Positions 24,152 through 32,032 of a stretch of 38,343 nucleotides of DNA are shown here, one piece after another (position 1 is the first letter of the stretch; each line of letters starts with the position of its first letter). Location of the stretch: NCBI GenBank assembly GCA_004020315.1, contig SAQG01000048.1, positions 1 through 38,343 on the forward strand. Direction: 5' to 3'. This DNA comes from Mesorhizobium sp. GTDB lineage: Bacteria; Pseudomonadota; Alphaproteobacteria; Rhizobiales; Rhizobiaceae. The notes under the pieces were generated by a model that saw only the letters and a list, made by a program, of their open reading frames with translations, had not been told where the DNA came from and searched no databases. The translations under genes were made by a program, and so were the position numbers.

Positions 24152-24883
24152 TCAGATGTCGGACTCCGGACCGTCATCCTGATCGCAATCTGAAAACCCC
24201 GGTATGATGTCGCCCGCCAGCAGCTTTTCTTTCGACAGCAGCCCGGCGTCCTCAAGCGCCTCGAAATCCGGCAGGTCGCGCAGCGTGTCGAGCCCGAACT
24301 CCAGCAGGAATTCTTTGGTCGTCACATAGGTGTAGGGCGCGCCGGGTGTCGGACTGCGCGGGCCGGACGCAATCAGCTTCGCGCCCCGCAGATGGCCGAT
24401 CAGGTCGCGGGAAATCTCCTTTCCAAAAAAGCTCGACAGTTCTCCGCGGGTGATCGGCTGGAAGTAGGCGATGCACATCAGCACGAGCACGTCCGACTGC
24501 GTGAGATCCGCCCTACCCTCGCCGGCGCCGAGCGCGGCACGGATCGCATCGGCGTAGGCCGGCCGGGTCAGGTGCCGAAAACCGCCGGCGACGGCGACCA
24601 GGTCATAGGGCCGGCCGCGCAGTTCCTCGCGGATGTCGTCGATCAAAAGGTCAACGCTGCAGCTTTTCCCGACGATCCGCGCCAGCGTTTCGCGGCCGAC
24701 CGGCTCGCCGGCAGCAAAAATGGTTGCCTCGACGCGGTGCATCCATTCGCGCCAACGCACCTCCGGCGGCAGGTGATCCAGCTCCCGGTCAAACAGCTGG
24801 TCAGCTGATCGCCGTTCGCCCGATCGACGCTCATCTGACCGGCTCCCCCCTCGCCTGCTCGCTGCCTCCGCCATGATCGTCAC
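24152..24883 (-). CDS. scpB: ScpB-like chromosome/plasmid segregation protein
   Basis: The 243-residue protein resembles ScpB, the winged-helix subunit that works with SMC and ScpA in DNA condensation and segregation. Matching segments include RVEATIFAAGEPVGRETLAR, a first winged helix (SVDLLIDDIREELRGRPYDL, VAVAGGFRHLTRP), QSDVLVLMCIAYFQPITRGE, and the second helix-turn-helix with APYTYVTTKEFLLEFGL. The acidic tail is typical. It starts at GTG 24881 (or ATG 24874), overlapping the stop of the DUF1403 gene, so the two form an operon. A plasmid-borne copy without ScpA or SMC suggests a plasmid-specific role, perhaps with the recombinases nearby. Confidence 0.82.
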   Translation of the reverse strand: MTIMAEAASRRGGSRSDERRSGERRSADQLFDRELDHLPPEVRWREWMHRVEATIFAAGEPVGRETLARIVGKSCSVDLLIDDIREELRGRPYDLVAVAGGFRHLTRPAYADAIRAALGAGEGRADLTQSDVLVLMCIAYFQPITRGELSSFFGKEISRDLIGHLRGAKLIASGPRSPTPGAPYTYVTTKEFLLEFGLDTLRDLPDFEALEDAGLLSKEKLLAGDIIPGFSDCDQDDGPESDI

Positions 24884-25929
24884 AGCCCGTAGATGCGGAA
24901 GGTGGGACGGCCGGAAAGCTCGCGCACGGCGCCGAGTTCGACCAGCCGGTCGAACAGGCGACGCAGTCCACGGTCGCTCATGCCGGCGATCTTTTCGGAC
25001 GCGACGATCGCATCGTCAGACAAAAGTTGCTCCACCACAGTGTCCGCCGCCTTGGCCCGGAGTTTTGGAGCGACCGCAAGCAACCGGTCGGCTCGACGCT
25101 CGAGCTCGGCGGACAGGTCAATGGCGCGCAGCGCGGCGCGCGCTTGCGCGCCCAGCAGGCTTTTGGCCCCATCGGCTTCCGTTTCGGCACTCGCGGCCAG
25201 AGCGGCAGTCAGTGGTCGACGCGGGCGGCCCGTACCCACAGCTAAGGCCGCCTCACCGCCCAGCAAAGGGATTGCATGCGTCCAGCCTAGCCGCTGCGCG
25301 AGCAAAACATCGGCAAGCCAGGCTCCGACGGCGCGCCCAAAGCCGCGGCGTTCAGCGGCCATGAATGTGCCGGTCAGCGTTGCGACCATGCCAGAGCCGG
25401 CCGCGAGTTGCCGAAGATCATCCGCCAGATCGCTGACCACCTCATCGTCCGGGGCGTAGCCGAACTCTTCCAACACAGCAGCGAGGTTTTTCTCCTTCAG
25501 GAGAGCCTCCGCAGGACGCACGGCCAGCCGGCGCCAGGCGAGGAACAAAAGACCGGCGGGCCCGACGGACGAAAAATCGCCCGGCCGTGTGAGCAACACG
25601 GCGTCGCGTAGCGCGCTTTCATCCTCGACGCGGCCGGCCTGCTTTGCCGTTACTGCGGCCGCCGCAAGCGCCAGCCGCTGCCGCCAGGCGCCGGCCCACC
25701 GCTCCTGCCGGCGGACCACCGCATCGAGCGCGCCGATGGCAGCACCTGCGGTGAGCGCGACGTCCTCCAGGGCATTTAGCCCTACGCCCTTCCCGGCAAG
25801 GCTTTGCGCATTCGGGACGGCGCGGCGCAGCCAGGCCGGCACGGTTGCCATCGGCGCGGCTGAAGGGGCACCGGCAAGCGGGGCGTGGTGGCGCGGAGAG
25901 GGTCTGGGACGCAGAATCATCGCAAGCAC
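24880..25929 (-). CDS. DUF1403 family protein
   Basis: The 349-residue, alanine-rich, mostly helical protein matches the DUF1403 family found on rhizobial plasmids. Recognisable stretches are LRRAVPNAQSLAGKGVGLNA, AAIGALDAVVRRQERWAGAW and TRPGDFSSVGPAGLLFLAWR. The C-terminal part (MSDRGLRRLFDRLVELGAVR, ELSGRPTFRIYGL) looks like a winged helix. Function is unknown. Its stop codon overlaps the scpB start (GTGA), so translation is coupled. The start is GTG 25927 or ATG 25918. The region upstream has no other leftward gene, so its promoter probably lies at 25930-26040. Confidence 0.8.
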   Translation of the reverse strand: MLAMILRPRPSPRHHAPLAGAPSAAPMATVPAWLRRAVPNAQSLAGKGVGLNALEDVALTAGAAIGALDAVVRRQERWAGAWRQRLALAAAAVTAKQAGRVEDESALRDAVLLTRPGDFSSVGPAGLLFLAWRRLAVRPAEALLKEKNLAAVLEEFGYAPDDEVVSDLADDLRQLAAGSGMVATLTGTFMAAERRGFGRAVGAWLADVLLAQRLGWTHAIPLLGGEAALAVGTGRPRRPLTAALAASAETEADGAKSLLGAQARAALRAIDLSAELERRADRLLAVAPKLRAKAADTVVEQLLSDDAIVASEKIAGMSDRGLRRLFDRLVELGAVRELSGRPTFRIYGL

Positions 25930-26044
25930 GATGAATCATGGCGGCGCTTTTGGCAATCGATGTGGGTAATAACCGCCGCACTTGTCGACAACACATAACG
26001 AATGATAATGTTGCCTTATCGGAGAACCGTCAAAACCCCTGACG

Positions 26045-26326
26045 TCAGGCGAGCTCAACCTGAAGCGTACGGCCAACCGCTGCCGCGGCGCGCTGCACGG
26101 TATCGAGCTGCACCCTGTCGTTTTCCGGATCCAGCAAGCGGTCTAGCTGCGCACGGCTGGTCTTCATGCGCTTCGCCATTACGCTCTTGCTGATGCCCTG
26201 TTCGGCCATGGCCTGTTCGATTTGCCAGGCCAGCACACGCTTGATCGCATGAGCGGTGGCTTCGCCGTGAATGCCCTCCTCCTGCAAAAACGCGTCGAAG
26301 GACGAGCCGATGTGCTTGCTGGTCAT
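26045..26326 (-). CDS. XRE-type helix-turn-helix antitoxin (HigA-like)
   Basis: The 93-residue protein starts MTSKHIGSSFDAFLQEEGIH with a GGGAG ribosome site. It carries a helix-turn-helix of the XRE class (MAEQGISKSVMAKRMKTSRA, QLDRLLDPENDRVQLDTVQR). It is paired with the toxin-like gene directly upstream on the same strand (ATGA overlap), the HigBA order of toxin first, antitoxin second. Such antitoxins bind their toxin and repress the operon. The antitoxin frame is intact while the toxin frame carries a stop codon. Confidence 0.8.
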   Translation of the reverse strand: MTSKHIGSSFDAFLQEEGIHGEATAHAIKRVLAWQIEQAMAEQGISKSVMAKRMKTSRAQLDRLLDPENDRVQLDTVQRAAAAVGRTLQVELA

Positions 26327-26661
26327 TGTTCGATCTCCCTTTGCCGTTTGCGGGCGATGTCGAGGTCCGGTGTCGGTGTCTTCTGGGTCTTCTTCACAAA
26401 GACATGAAGCAGAATCATCCGGCCATGCGCGGCGCAAAGGATCACGCGACCGATCCGGCCATGTGCGAGGTTGCTGCGCACTTCCCACAACCCGCCGCCG
26501 AGTGACCGGCATAACGGCATCCCGACTGGCCAGCCGAACTCGACCGTGGCAATATCGAACCCAACCGTTTTTCGATCCGCTTCGGATAGCGCCTTCAGTC
26601 AGTCTCTGACCGGCTCGACGCCATTTGCCGTGCAGTTAAAGACCGCCGATATCCGCTTCAA
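26323..26661 (-). pseudogene. HigB/Gp49-like toxin with an in-frame stop
   Basis: The frame reads LKRISAVFNCTANGVEPVRD, then TGA (26599-26601), then LKALSEADRKTVGFDIATVE, FGWPVGMPLCRSLGGGLWEV and LLHVFVKKTQKTPTPDLDIA. This is the phage Gp49/HigB family of ribosome-dependent mRNA interferases. Related proteins read VRDWLKAL, so the TGA replaces a TGG tryptophan codon through one base change. The likely start is the TTG at 26659-26661. The toxin is probably inactive, or the base is a sequence error. Confidence 0.75.
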
Positions 26662-27089
26662 TCCATCAGTCATTCTGTACCAAGCAAGATACGCTGTATC
26701 GTATAAGGTACACGCCCGTCAATGGCCGGAAATCATGAGACTCGCCGCTTTTTTGAATCGGTTTTCGTGAGATTACCTGCATGGCGACGAATCCGTCGGT
26801 CCTTAAGTCACTGATTTTACAGACCTATTGATACAGGCGGCCGGTCACGATTTCCGATTCAGATTCGATTCACGTAGTCTCATGAATTCCGTTCCATATG
26901 AGCCACGTGCGCCGTCGCAGATCTCCATCAAGTGCCGCCGCGCCTCCGGCGCTCCTGTCCTCCCGACCACTCGCCGAGCAAACGATTTCCAGAACCATAC
27001 TAAATTTAGATCGCAACCGCCAACAAGCTGCCTCGCGGGAGACGAACGGATGATCGATATGATGTCGTATGCGGTATAGAACGCAGGGT
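26662..27089. other. Gap between two toxin-antitoxin loci
   Basis: No gene is recognised. An ATACG-N6-CGTAT inverted repeat around 26689-26704 lies in the promoter region of the HigBA-like pair and could be its operator. Confidence 0.4.
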
Positions 27090-27325
27090 ATGGATATGGC
27101 GTTTTCCGTCAAGGACGAAAGCAGCGATGCGGCGGTTCGCAAACTGGCGAAACTCAAGAACATGAGCCTTACCGAAACGATCCACGGACGCCGTCGAACA
27201 GCAGCCGCGGCGCAATCCCCCTGCCCCAGCGGCTGAAGGCGCTTGCCGAGCGTTATCGCGCCTTTCCCGAAACCGGCGCCCAAGCCGACAAGGCTTTTTT
27301 CGACGACCTGTCGGGGAATAGCTGA
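27090..27325 (+). pseudogene. VapB-like antitoxin, frameshifted
   Basis: It begins MDMAFSVKDESSDAAVRKLA and KLKNMSLTETI, the ribbon-helix-helix start of Rv0623-type VapB antitoxins. It then shifts frame near 27185-27215. The tail QRLKALAERYRAFPETGAQA, DKAFFDDLSGNS lies in another frame and ends in a TGA that overlaps the VapC start (TGATG). At least two indels separate the halves, so no full antitoxin can be made. Confidence 0.78.
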
Positions 27326-27702
27326 TGTTTGTCGACGCCTCGGCAATCATTGCCATCATCGGCGACGAAGAGGATGGCTTGGCGCTTGCCGCTCGCCTTG
27401 GCCAGGCCGGAAGTGTCCGCGTCTGGCCGATCGTGTGTACGTCGCCGGCCTGGCGAGAAAACGTGCCTGCCCCATTGAAGAGGCGGAAGAACTCGTCTCA
27501 TGCTGGACGGATTCTTGCGCAAATCATCGAGATCAATTGCGCGATCGAAGCCATCCGGGCGTACCATCGGTTCGGCAAGGGCCGGCACAAGGCGGATCTG
27601 AATATGGGCGATTGTTTCGCCTACGCGTGTGCCAAGCTCTACGACATTCCCCTGCTGTTCAAGGGCAATGATTTCGTGCACACCGACATCGAGGTGGCAT
27701 GA
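27325..27702 (+). CDS. VapC-like PIN-domain toxin with a frameshifted middle
   Basis: The 125-residue protein has a PIN-domain start MFVDASAIIAIIGDEEDGLA (Asp4) and a normal end KADLNMGDCFAYACAK and LLFKGNDFVHTDIEVA with the later catalytic aspartates. Residues about 36-68 look wrong (WPIVCTSPAWRENVPAPLKR), while the +1 frame over the same bases gives the family-like AGLARKRACPIEEAEELV. Two compensating frameshifts (near 27430 and 27520) therefore replaced the central helices, including the expected middle acidic residue. The ORF is open, but the ribonuclease is probably inactive. Its stop overlaps the next gene's start. Confidence 0.7.
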   Translation: MFVDASAIIAIIGDEEDGLALAARLGQAGSVRVWPIVCTSPAWRENVPAPLKRRKNSSHAGRILAQIIEINCAIEAIRAYHRFGKGRHKADLNMGDCFAYACAKLYDIPLLFKGNDFVHTDIEVA

Positions 27703-28894
27703 TGGACCGGAAAGCCGAGGGCGAACATAGGGCCGGAGAAGACAAGGCAAGCGCCGACGACCTGCTAGATATTGTCGACGTGGTGATGGAAATGGGCCAA
27801 GCACCCGCCGATCCCCCCTCCCCTCGCCCGCAGGCGGCGTACCGGTCGCAGCCGCCGTCCGGTTCGGAGCCAACGTTTGGCCTGCCGGCGCATCTCGAAC
27901 AGCTCGCTGACCACGCGCGAAAATATGTCGAGGCCGCGAGCTCCGCCAACACGCGGCGCGCCTACGCCTCCGACTGGAAGCATTTTTGCGCCTGGGCGCG
28001 CCGTCAGAACCTCGAGGTATTTCCGCCCGAACCACAAACCGTCGGCCTCTACATTACCGCCTGCGCCTCTGGCAAAGCTACCGGCGACAAAACGCCTCGT
28101 TCCGTGTCGACGATTGAGCGGCGGCTTTCGGCGCTAAGCTGGAACTATGGCCAGCGCGGCCAGCCGCTGGACCGGAAAGATCGGCATATCGCCACGGTGC
28201 TCGCCGGCATCCGCAACAGCCACGCCTCCCCTCCCCGGCAGAAAGAAGCCATTCTCCCGGAAGACCTGATTGCCATGCTCGAGACCCTTGACCGCGGCAC
28301 GCTGCGTGGCCTGCGCGACCGCGCCATGTTGTTGCTTGGCTTCGCCGGAGCCCTGCGCCGCTCCGAAATCGTCGGCCTCGACGTTGCCAGGGATCAAACC
28401 GAGGACGGCCGCGGCTGGATCGAGATTTTGGACAAAGGCGTTCTCGTTACCCTGCGCGGCAAGACAGGCTGGCGCGAGGTCGAGATCGGCCACGGCTCAT
28501 CCGATGCCATCTGCCCGGTGGTCGCGGTGCAGACCTGGCTGAAACTCGCAAGGATCGGCCACGGCCCACTGTTTCGGCGGGTCACCGGGCAAGGCAAAGC
28601 CGTCGGCGCCGAGCGGCTGAATGACCAGGAGGTCGCCCATCTCGTCAAACGTGCGGCGCTCGCCGCCGGTGTCGGCGGCGATCTGTCGGAAGGCGAGCGC
28701 GGAACAAAATTCTCAGACCATTCCTTGCGCGCTGGCCTAGCCTCGTCGGCCGAGGTCGACGAGCGCTACGTGCAAAAGCAGCCCGGCCACACCTCGAGAT
28801 GACCCACCGCTATCAGCGCCGCAGAGACAGGTTCCGCGTGAACCTCACGACAGAGCCCTCCGCTACTTACGAGCCAATTCGAACGTCGTGGTAG
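27699..28894 (+). pseudogene. Tyrosine recombinase truncated before its catalytic tyrosine
   Basis: The ORF of 367 residues (27699-28802) matches the tyrosine recombinases of rhizobial plasmids. It has an N-terminal SAM-like domain (SSANTRRAYASDWKHFCAWA), the first arginine in LLLGFAGALRRSEIVG, and the HxxR box in FSDHSLRAGLASSAEV, followed by KQPGHTS. At about 28795 the frame shifts, so the protein ends HTSR. The segment with the tyrosine (EMTHRYQRRRDRFRVNL) follows in another frame and ends at 28894. Without the tyrosine nucleophile it cannot cut DNA. The start overlaps the VapC stop. Confidence 0.85.
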
Positions 28895-29518
28895 GGTGGT
28901 GGATTGCCGACCTAATGCTGCGCCAAGGCAGCCAAGAGCATCTCTGGCAGGGTCATCGTCGAGGAGCGGTTTTTCCTGATCCAGGCTCGCAACGCCCGAA
29001 ATTCAGATGATGGCTGAGCATAAATGCTGGTTCTGTTGATGAGTGGGCCAAAGCAGACGAAACTAGCTGGCCCGTTCGGGTGATGCTCAATGACGTAAAG
29101 GTCGGCTCGCCGTCGCTGGAAGAACGCCCCCCCGTCTGCAACTGGCCGGGGTGGCTTCCGAGGTTGAATGTGCGCCAGCCGATGGGCGAGCAGACCCACA
29201 ACGTTTTTGAGCAGCATTGCAATGCCCAAAATAGGTTAGCTACGGCCTCGATCGTCTTGAGCCAAGCGGCGAGCCGGCATTGCCGAGCTACACCGAGTGA
29301 GAGGGTGAGGCGCGGAACCGGTTTCGCGGCCTTTGTTTGCAGCGTGTTTGACCCTCCCATCACAATGGAGGAGGGGCGAAGGGCCGTATATTCTCGACAC
29401 GCGGCTGCGAAGTTAGCCGCGGCTAACAGCGTGGCGGTCCACGCGAAAACAGGCATTAAGAAGCTGTTAACCCTTATTTTCTTGCGCGCGAGAAAGAATC
29501 GGGCATAGTCCCCTCATC
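28895..29518. other. Gap upstream of repABC
   Basis: No firm gene. A minus-strand frame at 28912-29229 (105 residues, containing VADGGAFFQRRRADLYVIEH and GPLINRTSIYAQPSSEFRAL) has plausible composition but lacks a clear ribosome site, so I leave it as possible. The other frames here are its shadows. Confidence 0.4.
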
Positions 29519-29560
29519 TGCGGAAAAAACCGCAAACACGCCAAACTTCCGCAACTGCGG
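29519..29560. promoter_or_regulatory. Paired inverted repeats before repA (likely RepA/RepB operator)
   Basis: TGCGGAAAAAACCGCA (29519-29534) and CCGCAACTGCGG (29549-29560) are perfect inverted repeats built from the same TGCGG/CCGCA half-sites. They sit 18-60 bp before the repA start, where RepA (helped by RepB) autorepresses repABC operons. Confidence 0.55.
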
Positions 29561-29578
29561 CGAAAGAGAACGAAATCG

Positions 29579-30796
29579 ATGGTAAGCACTGCTGCCGCAC
29601 TTGAACCAGCCAGCCAGCCGGAAGAACTGAAAATGCTAATCCAGCGTCACTCCGCTACGCTGTCGACTCAGCTGCAGGCCCACCATCTCAGCACATTTCC
29701 TCCCAATGCCGAAAAGGGTATCCGCAATTTCTCACCTGCCGAGACCGCAAAGCTGATCGGGATAACCGAAGGCTACCTGCGACAGGTCGCTGCCGAAATT
29801 CCGGATGTGTCCACCGTCTCTGGTGGTGGACGGCGTTCCTATTCGGTCGACGCGATTCACACGATTCGCAAGTTCCTGGACAGCGGAGCAAGGGGCAGCA
29901 GGCGTTACCTCCCTTGGCGAGCCGACAGTGAAGACCTTCAGGTTATTACGGTGATGAACTTCAAGGGTGGGTCTGGAAAGACAACGACCACGGCCCACCT
30001 TGCTCAATACCTCGCCCTAAAAGGCTATCGGGTCCTGGCAATCGACCTCGATCCACAGGCGAGTCTATCCGCTCTCTTCGGCCATCAGCCCGAAATCGAT
30101 GTCGGCCCAAATGAAACCCTCTATGGGGCGATCCGCTACGACGACGAACGGCGGCCCATCGCAGAAATCGTCCGTGCGACATACATCCCCGATTTGCACC
30201 TAATTCCTGGCAATCTCGAACTGATGGAGTTCGAACACGATACTCCACGCGCACTCATGAACCGATCGCCGGGCGACACCATGTTCTTTGCCCGTATTGG
30301 CCAAGCACTCGCGCAGGTTCAGAAGATCTATGATGTCGTAGTGATCGATTGCCCCCCGCAACTGGGCTATCTCACTCTGTCCGCGCTTACGGCCGCGACA
30401 TCGGTCCTGATTACTGTCCATCCGCAGATGCTCGACGTCATGTCGATGAGCCAGTTTCTGGCAATGACGGGCGATTTGTTGGATGAAATCAGCAGGGCAG
30501 GGGCTTCATCGCAATTCAAATGGATGAAGTATCTGATTACCCGGTTTGAGCCGAGCGACGGACCTCAAAATCAGATGGTGGCGTTCCTCCGCTCTATCTT
30601 CGGGGAGCATGTCCTCAATCATCCGATGCTGAAAAGCACAGCAATTTCCGATGCGGGACTTACGAACCAGACGATCTTCGAGGTGGAACGCAGCCAATTT
30701 ACGCGAACAACCTACGACCGCGCGACGGAATCGATGGAGAGCGTCAACGCAGAGATAGAAGCCCTCATCAAGAAAGCGTGGGGGAGACCGCTATGA
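29579..30796 (+). CDS. repA: Plasmid partition ATPase RepA (ParA type)
   Basis: The 405-residue RepA is a ParA-family ATPase that moves plasmid copies apart and represses its operon. The N-terminal DNA-binding region contains a helix-turn-helix-like segment (FSPAETAKLIGITEGYLRQV, 51-70). The deviant Walker A is FKGGSGKTTTT (128-138), followed by LAIDLDPQASLSALFGHQPE (Walker A') and VVVIDCPPQLGYLTLSAL (Walker B). Length and order are normal for repABC RepA. The stop overlaps the repB start (ATGA), so the two are translationally coupled. Inverted repeats just upstream are likely operator sites. Confidence 0.95.
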   Translation: MVSTAAALEPASQPEELKMLIQRHSATLSTQLQAHHLSTFPPNAEKGIRNFSPAETAKLIGITEGYLRQVAAEIPDVSTVSGGGRRSYSVDAIHTIRKFLDSGARGSRRYLPWRADSEDLQVITVMNFKGGSGKTTTTAHLAQYLALKGYRVLAIDLDPQASLSALFGHQPEIDVGPNETLYGAIRYDDERRPIAEIVRATYIPDLHLIPGNLELMEFEHDTPRALMNRSPGDTMFFARIGQALAQVQKIYDVVVIDCPPQLGYLTLSALTAATSVLITVHPQMLDVMSMSQFLAMTGDLLDEISRAGASSQFKWMKYLITRFEPSDGPQNQMVAFLRSIFGEHVLNHPMLKSTAISDAGLTNQTIFEVERSQFTRTTYDRATESMESVNAEIEALIKKAWGRPL

Positions 30797-31833
30797 GCCG
30801 CAAGCGCATTTTCGCCAACCTGGAATCTGCCCCGGCACAAGTTGGCCCCGAATCCCTCGGTCCCGAGACCACTGAGCCACCGGCAGCCAGACGGTCTTCG
30901 CGCATTCGCCCGCTTTTAGGTTCGCCCGATCTGTTGGAGAGCGGTTCTGGGTCGCCAGTGGGGGCTTTGGGGCAATCTCTGGGGGAAATGAATGAGCGTT
31001 CGAAGAGGGCTGATGAGATAGAGCAACGATTGATCTCTGGTCAGACGATCGTCGAGCTCGACACCAACAGCGTCGAGCCATCGTTTATCCCCGATCGAAT
31101 GTTGAGCGACGACGAAGCGTTCCGCAGTTTCGTGGAGGCAATAAGGAATGAGGGCCAGCAAGTCCCCATTCTCGTGCGGCCGCATCCTGAATATCCGGCC
31201 AAGTATCAGGTCGCCTTCGGGCACCGGCGCCTGCGCGCGGCGATTGAGCTAGGAATCCCAGTCAAAGCTATCGTGCGCAAGCTCACAGACCAGGAATTGG
31301 TCGTCGCCCAAGGCCAGGAGAATAACGAACGGCAGGATCTCTCCTATATCGAAAAAGTTCGTTTCGCCCAGCAGCTCGAGCGACGCTTTTCGCGGGATGT
31401 GATCATGTCAGCTCTGTCTGTCTATAAGAGCGACTTGTCGAACATGCTGGCTGTCGGCGCCAAGATTTCTGTTGATCTCATCGAGGCGATTGGTCCCGCG
31501 CATGGCGTCGGCCGGCGCAATTGGATGTCATTGGCCGATGTCGTAGCGGATCCCGCCCAACTGGACAAGGCGAGAGCTGTCACGCAGCAGCACCAATTCG
31601 CCGCCCTTTCCTCAAAGGACAGGTTTGAAGCCGTGGCGCGATCGCTCAAGCCCGGCGCGCTCGCCCGCAGCCAGGATACGCTTCTATCGGATGCTGGTCA
31701 GGAAATCGGCCGCATCACCCAGAGCAAACAGAAAGTCACGGTCACAATCGACCGGAAATCATCACCGGAGTTTGCGGAATTCGTGCTCAACGAGCTGCCG
31801 CGCCTCTTCAAGGAGTATCGGCAGAGCCGTTAA
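30793..31833 (+). CDS. repB: Plasmid partition protein RepB (ParB type)
   Basis: The 346-residue RepB is a ParB-family protein that binds centromere-like parS sites and works with RepA. It begins MSRKRIFANLESAPAQVGPE with a GGGGGAGA ribosome site; the frame's earlier GTG at 30778 is less likely. The ParB nuclease-like core is seen in FIPDRMLSDDEAFRSFVEAI, GQQVPILVRPHPEYPAKYQV, GHRRLRAAIELGIPVKAIVR, QGQENNERQDLSYIEKVRFA and the helix-turn-helix DVIMSALSVYKSDLSNMLAV. No parS palindrome (GTT-N4-GC-N4-AAC) was found by eye in the window. Confidence 0.95.
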   Translation: MSRKRIFANLESAPAQVGPESLGPETTEPPAARRSSRIRPLLGSPDLLESGSGSPVGALGQSLGEMNERSKRADEIEQRLISGQTIVELDTNSVEPSFIPDRMLSDDEAFRSFVEAIRNEGQQVPILVRPHPEYPAKYQVAFGHRRLRAAIELGIPVKAIVRKLTDQELVVAQGQENNERQDLSYIEKVRFAQQLERRFSRDVIMSALSVYKSDLSNMLAVGAKISVDLIEAIGPAHGVGRRNWMSLADVVADPAQLDKARAVTQQHQFAALSSKDRFEAVARSLKPGALARSQDTLLSDAGQEIGRITQSKQKVTVTIDRKSSPEFAEFVLNELPRLFKEYRQSR

Positions 31834-31879
31834 TCGGATCTGCGATGCAGGCAACGAAGTCAGGAGATCGACACAGCAA

Positions 31880-31914
31880 AAGAAAAAGGCCCCCGAAACA
31901 GCGTCCGGAAGCCC
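31880..31914 (-). terminator. Intrinsic terminator of the repABC antisense RNA
   Basis: GC-rich hairpin (minus strand GGCTTCCGGACGCTGTTTCG then GGGGCC) followed by a T tract. The same structure is typical for repABC antisense RNAs. Confidence 0.7.
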
Positions 31915-31990
31915 TTCTCATTAGTTAGCACCTAGAGAATCGCACTTCTGCGAATCACAGTCAAGAGTTCCCGTGAGGGAAAGCGCCGTT
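31883..31990 (-). ncRNA. Counter-transcribed RNA of repABC (incompatibility RNA)
   Basis: The repB-repC gap of repABC plasmids encodes a small antisense RNA that limits repC expression and sets incompatibility. On the minus strand here, a stem-loop (GGCTTCC ... GGGGGCC, 31888-31914) followed by TTTTTCTTTT is a good intrinsic terminator at the expected end of that RNA. The region 31920-31990 would hold the body and promoter. The 5' end is approximate. Confidence 0.72.
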
Positions 31991-32032
31991 TCGGCGAGCA
32001 GATTTCTTTTGCCTAGCGATAGGTGAAAGAGC

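Noticed and set aside
29080..29508. 142-codon ORF before repA
   Set aside because: It overlaps a minus-strand frame, has no ribosome site and no recognisable domain.
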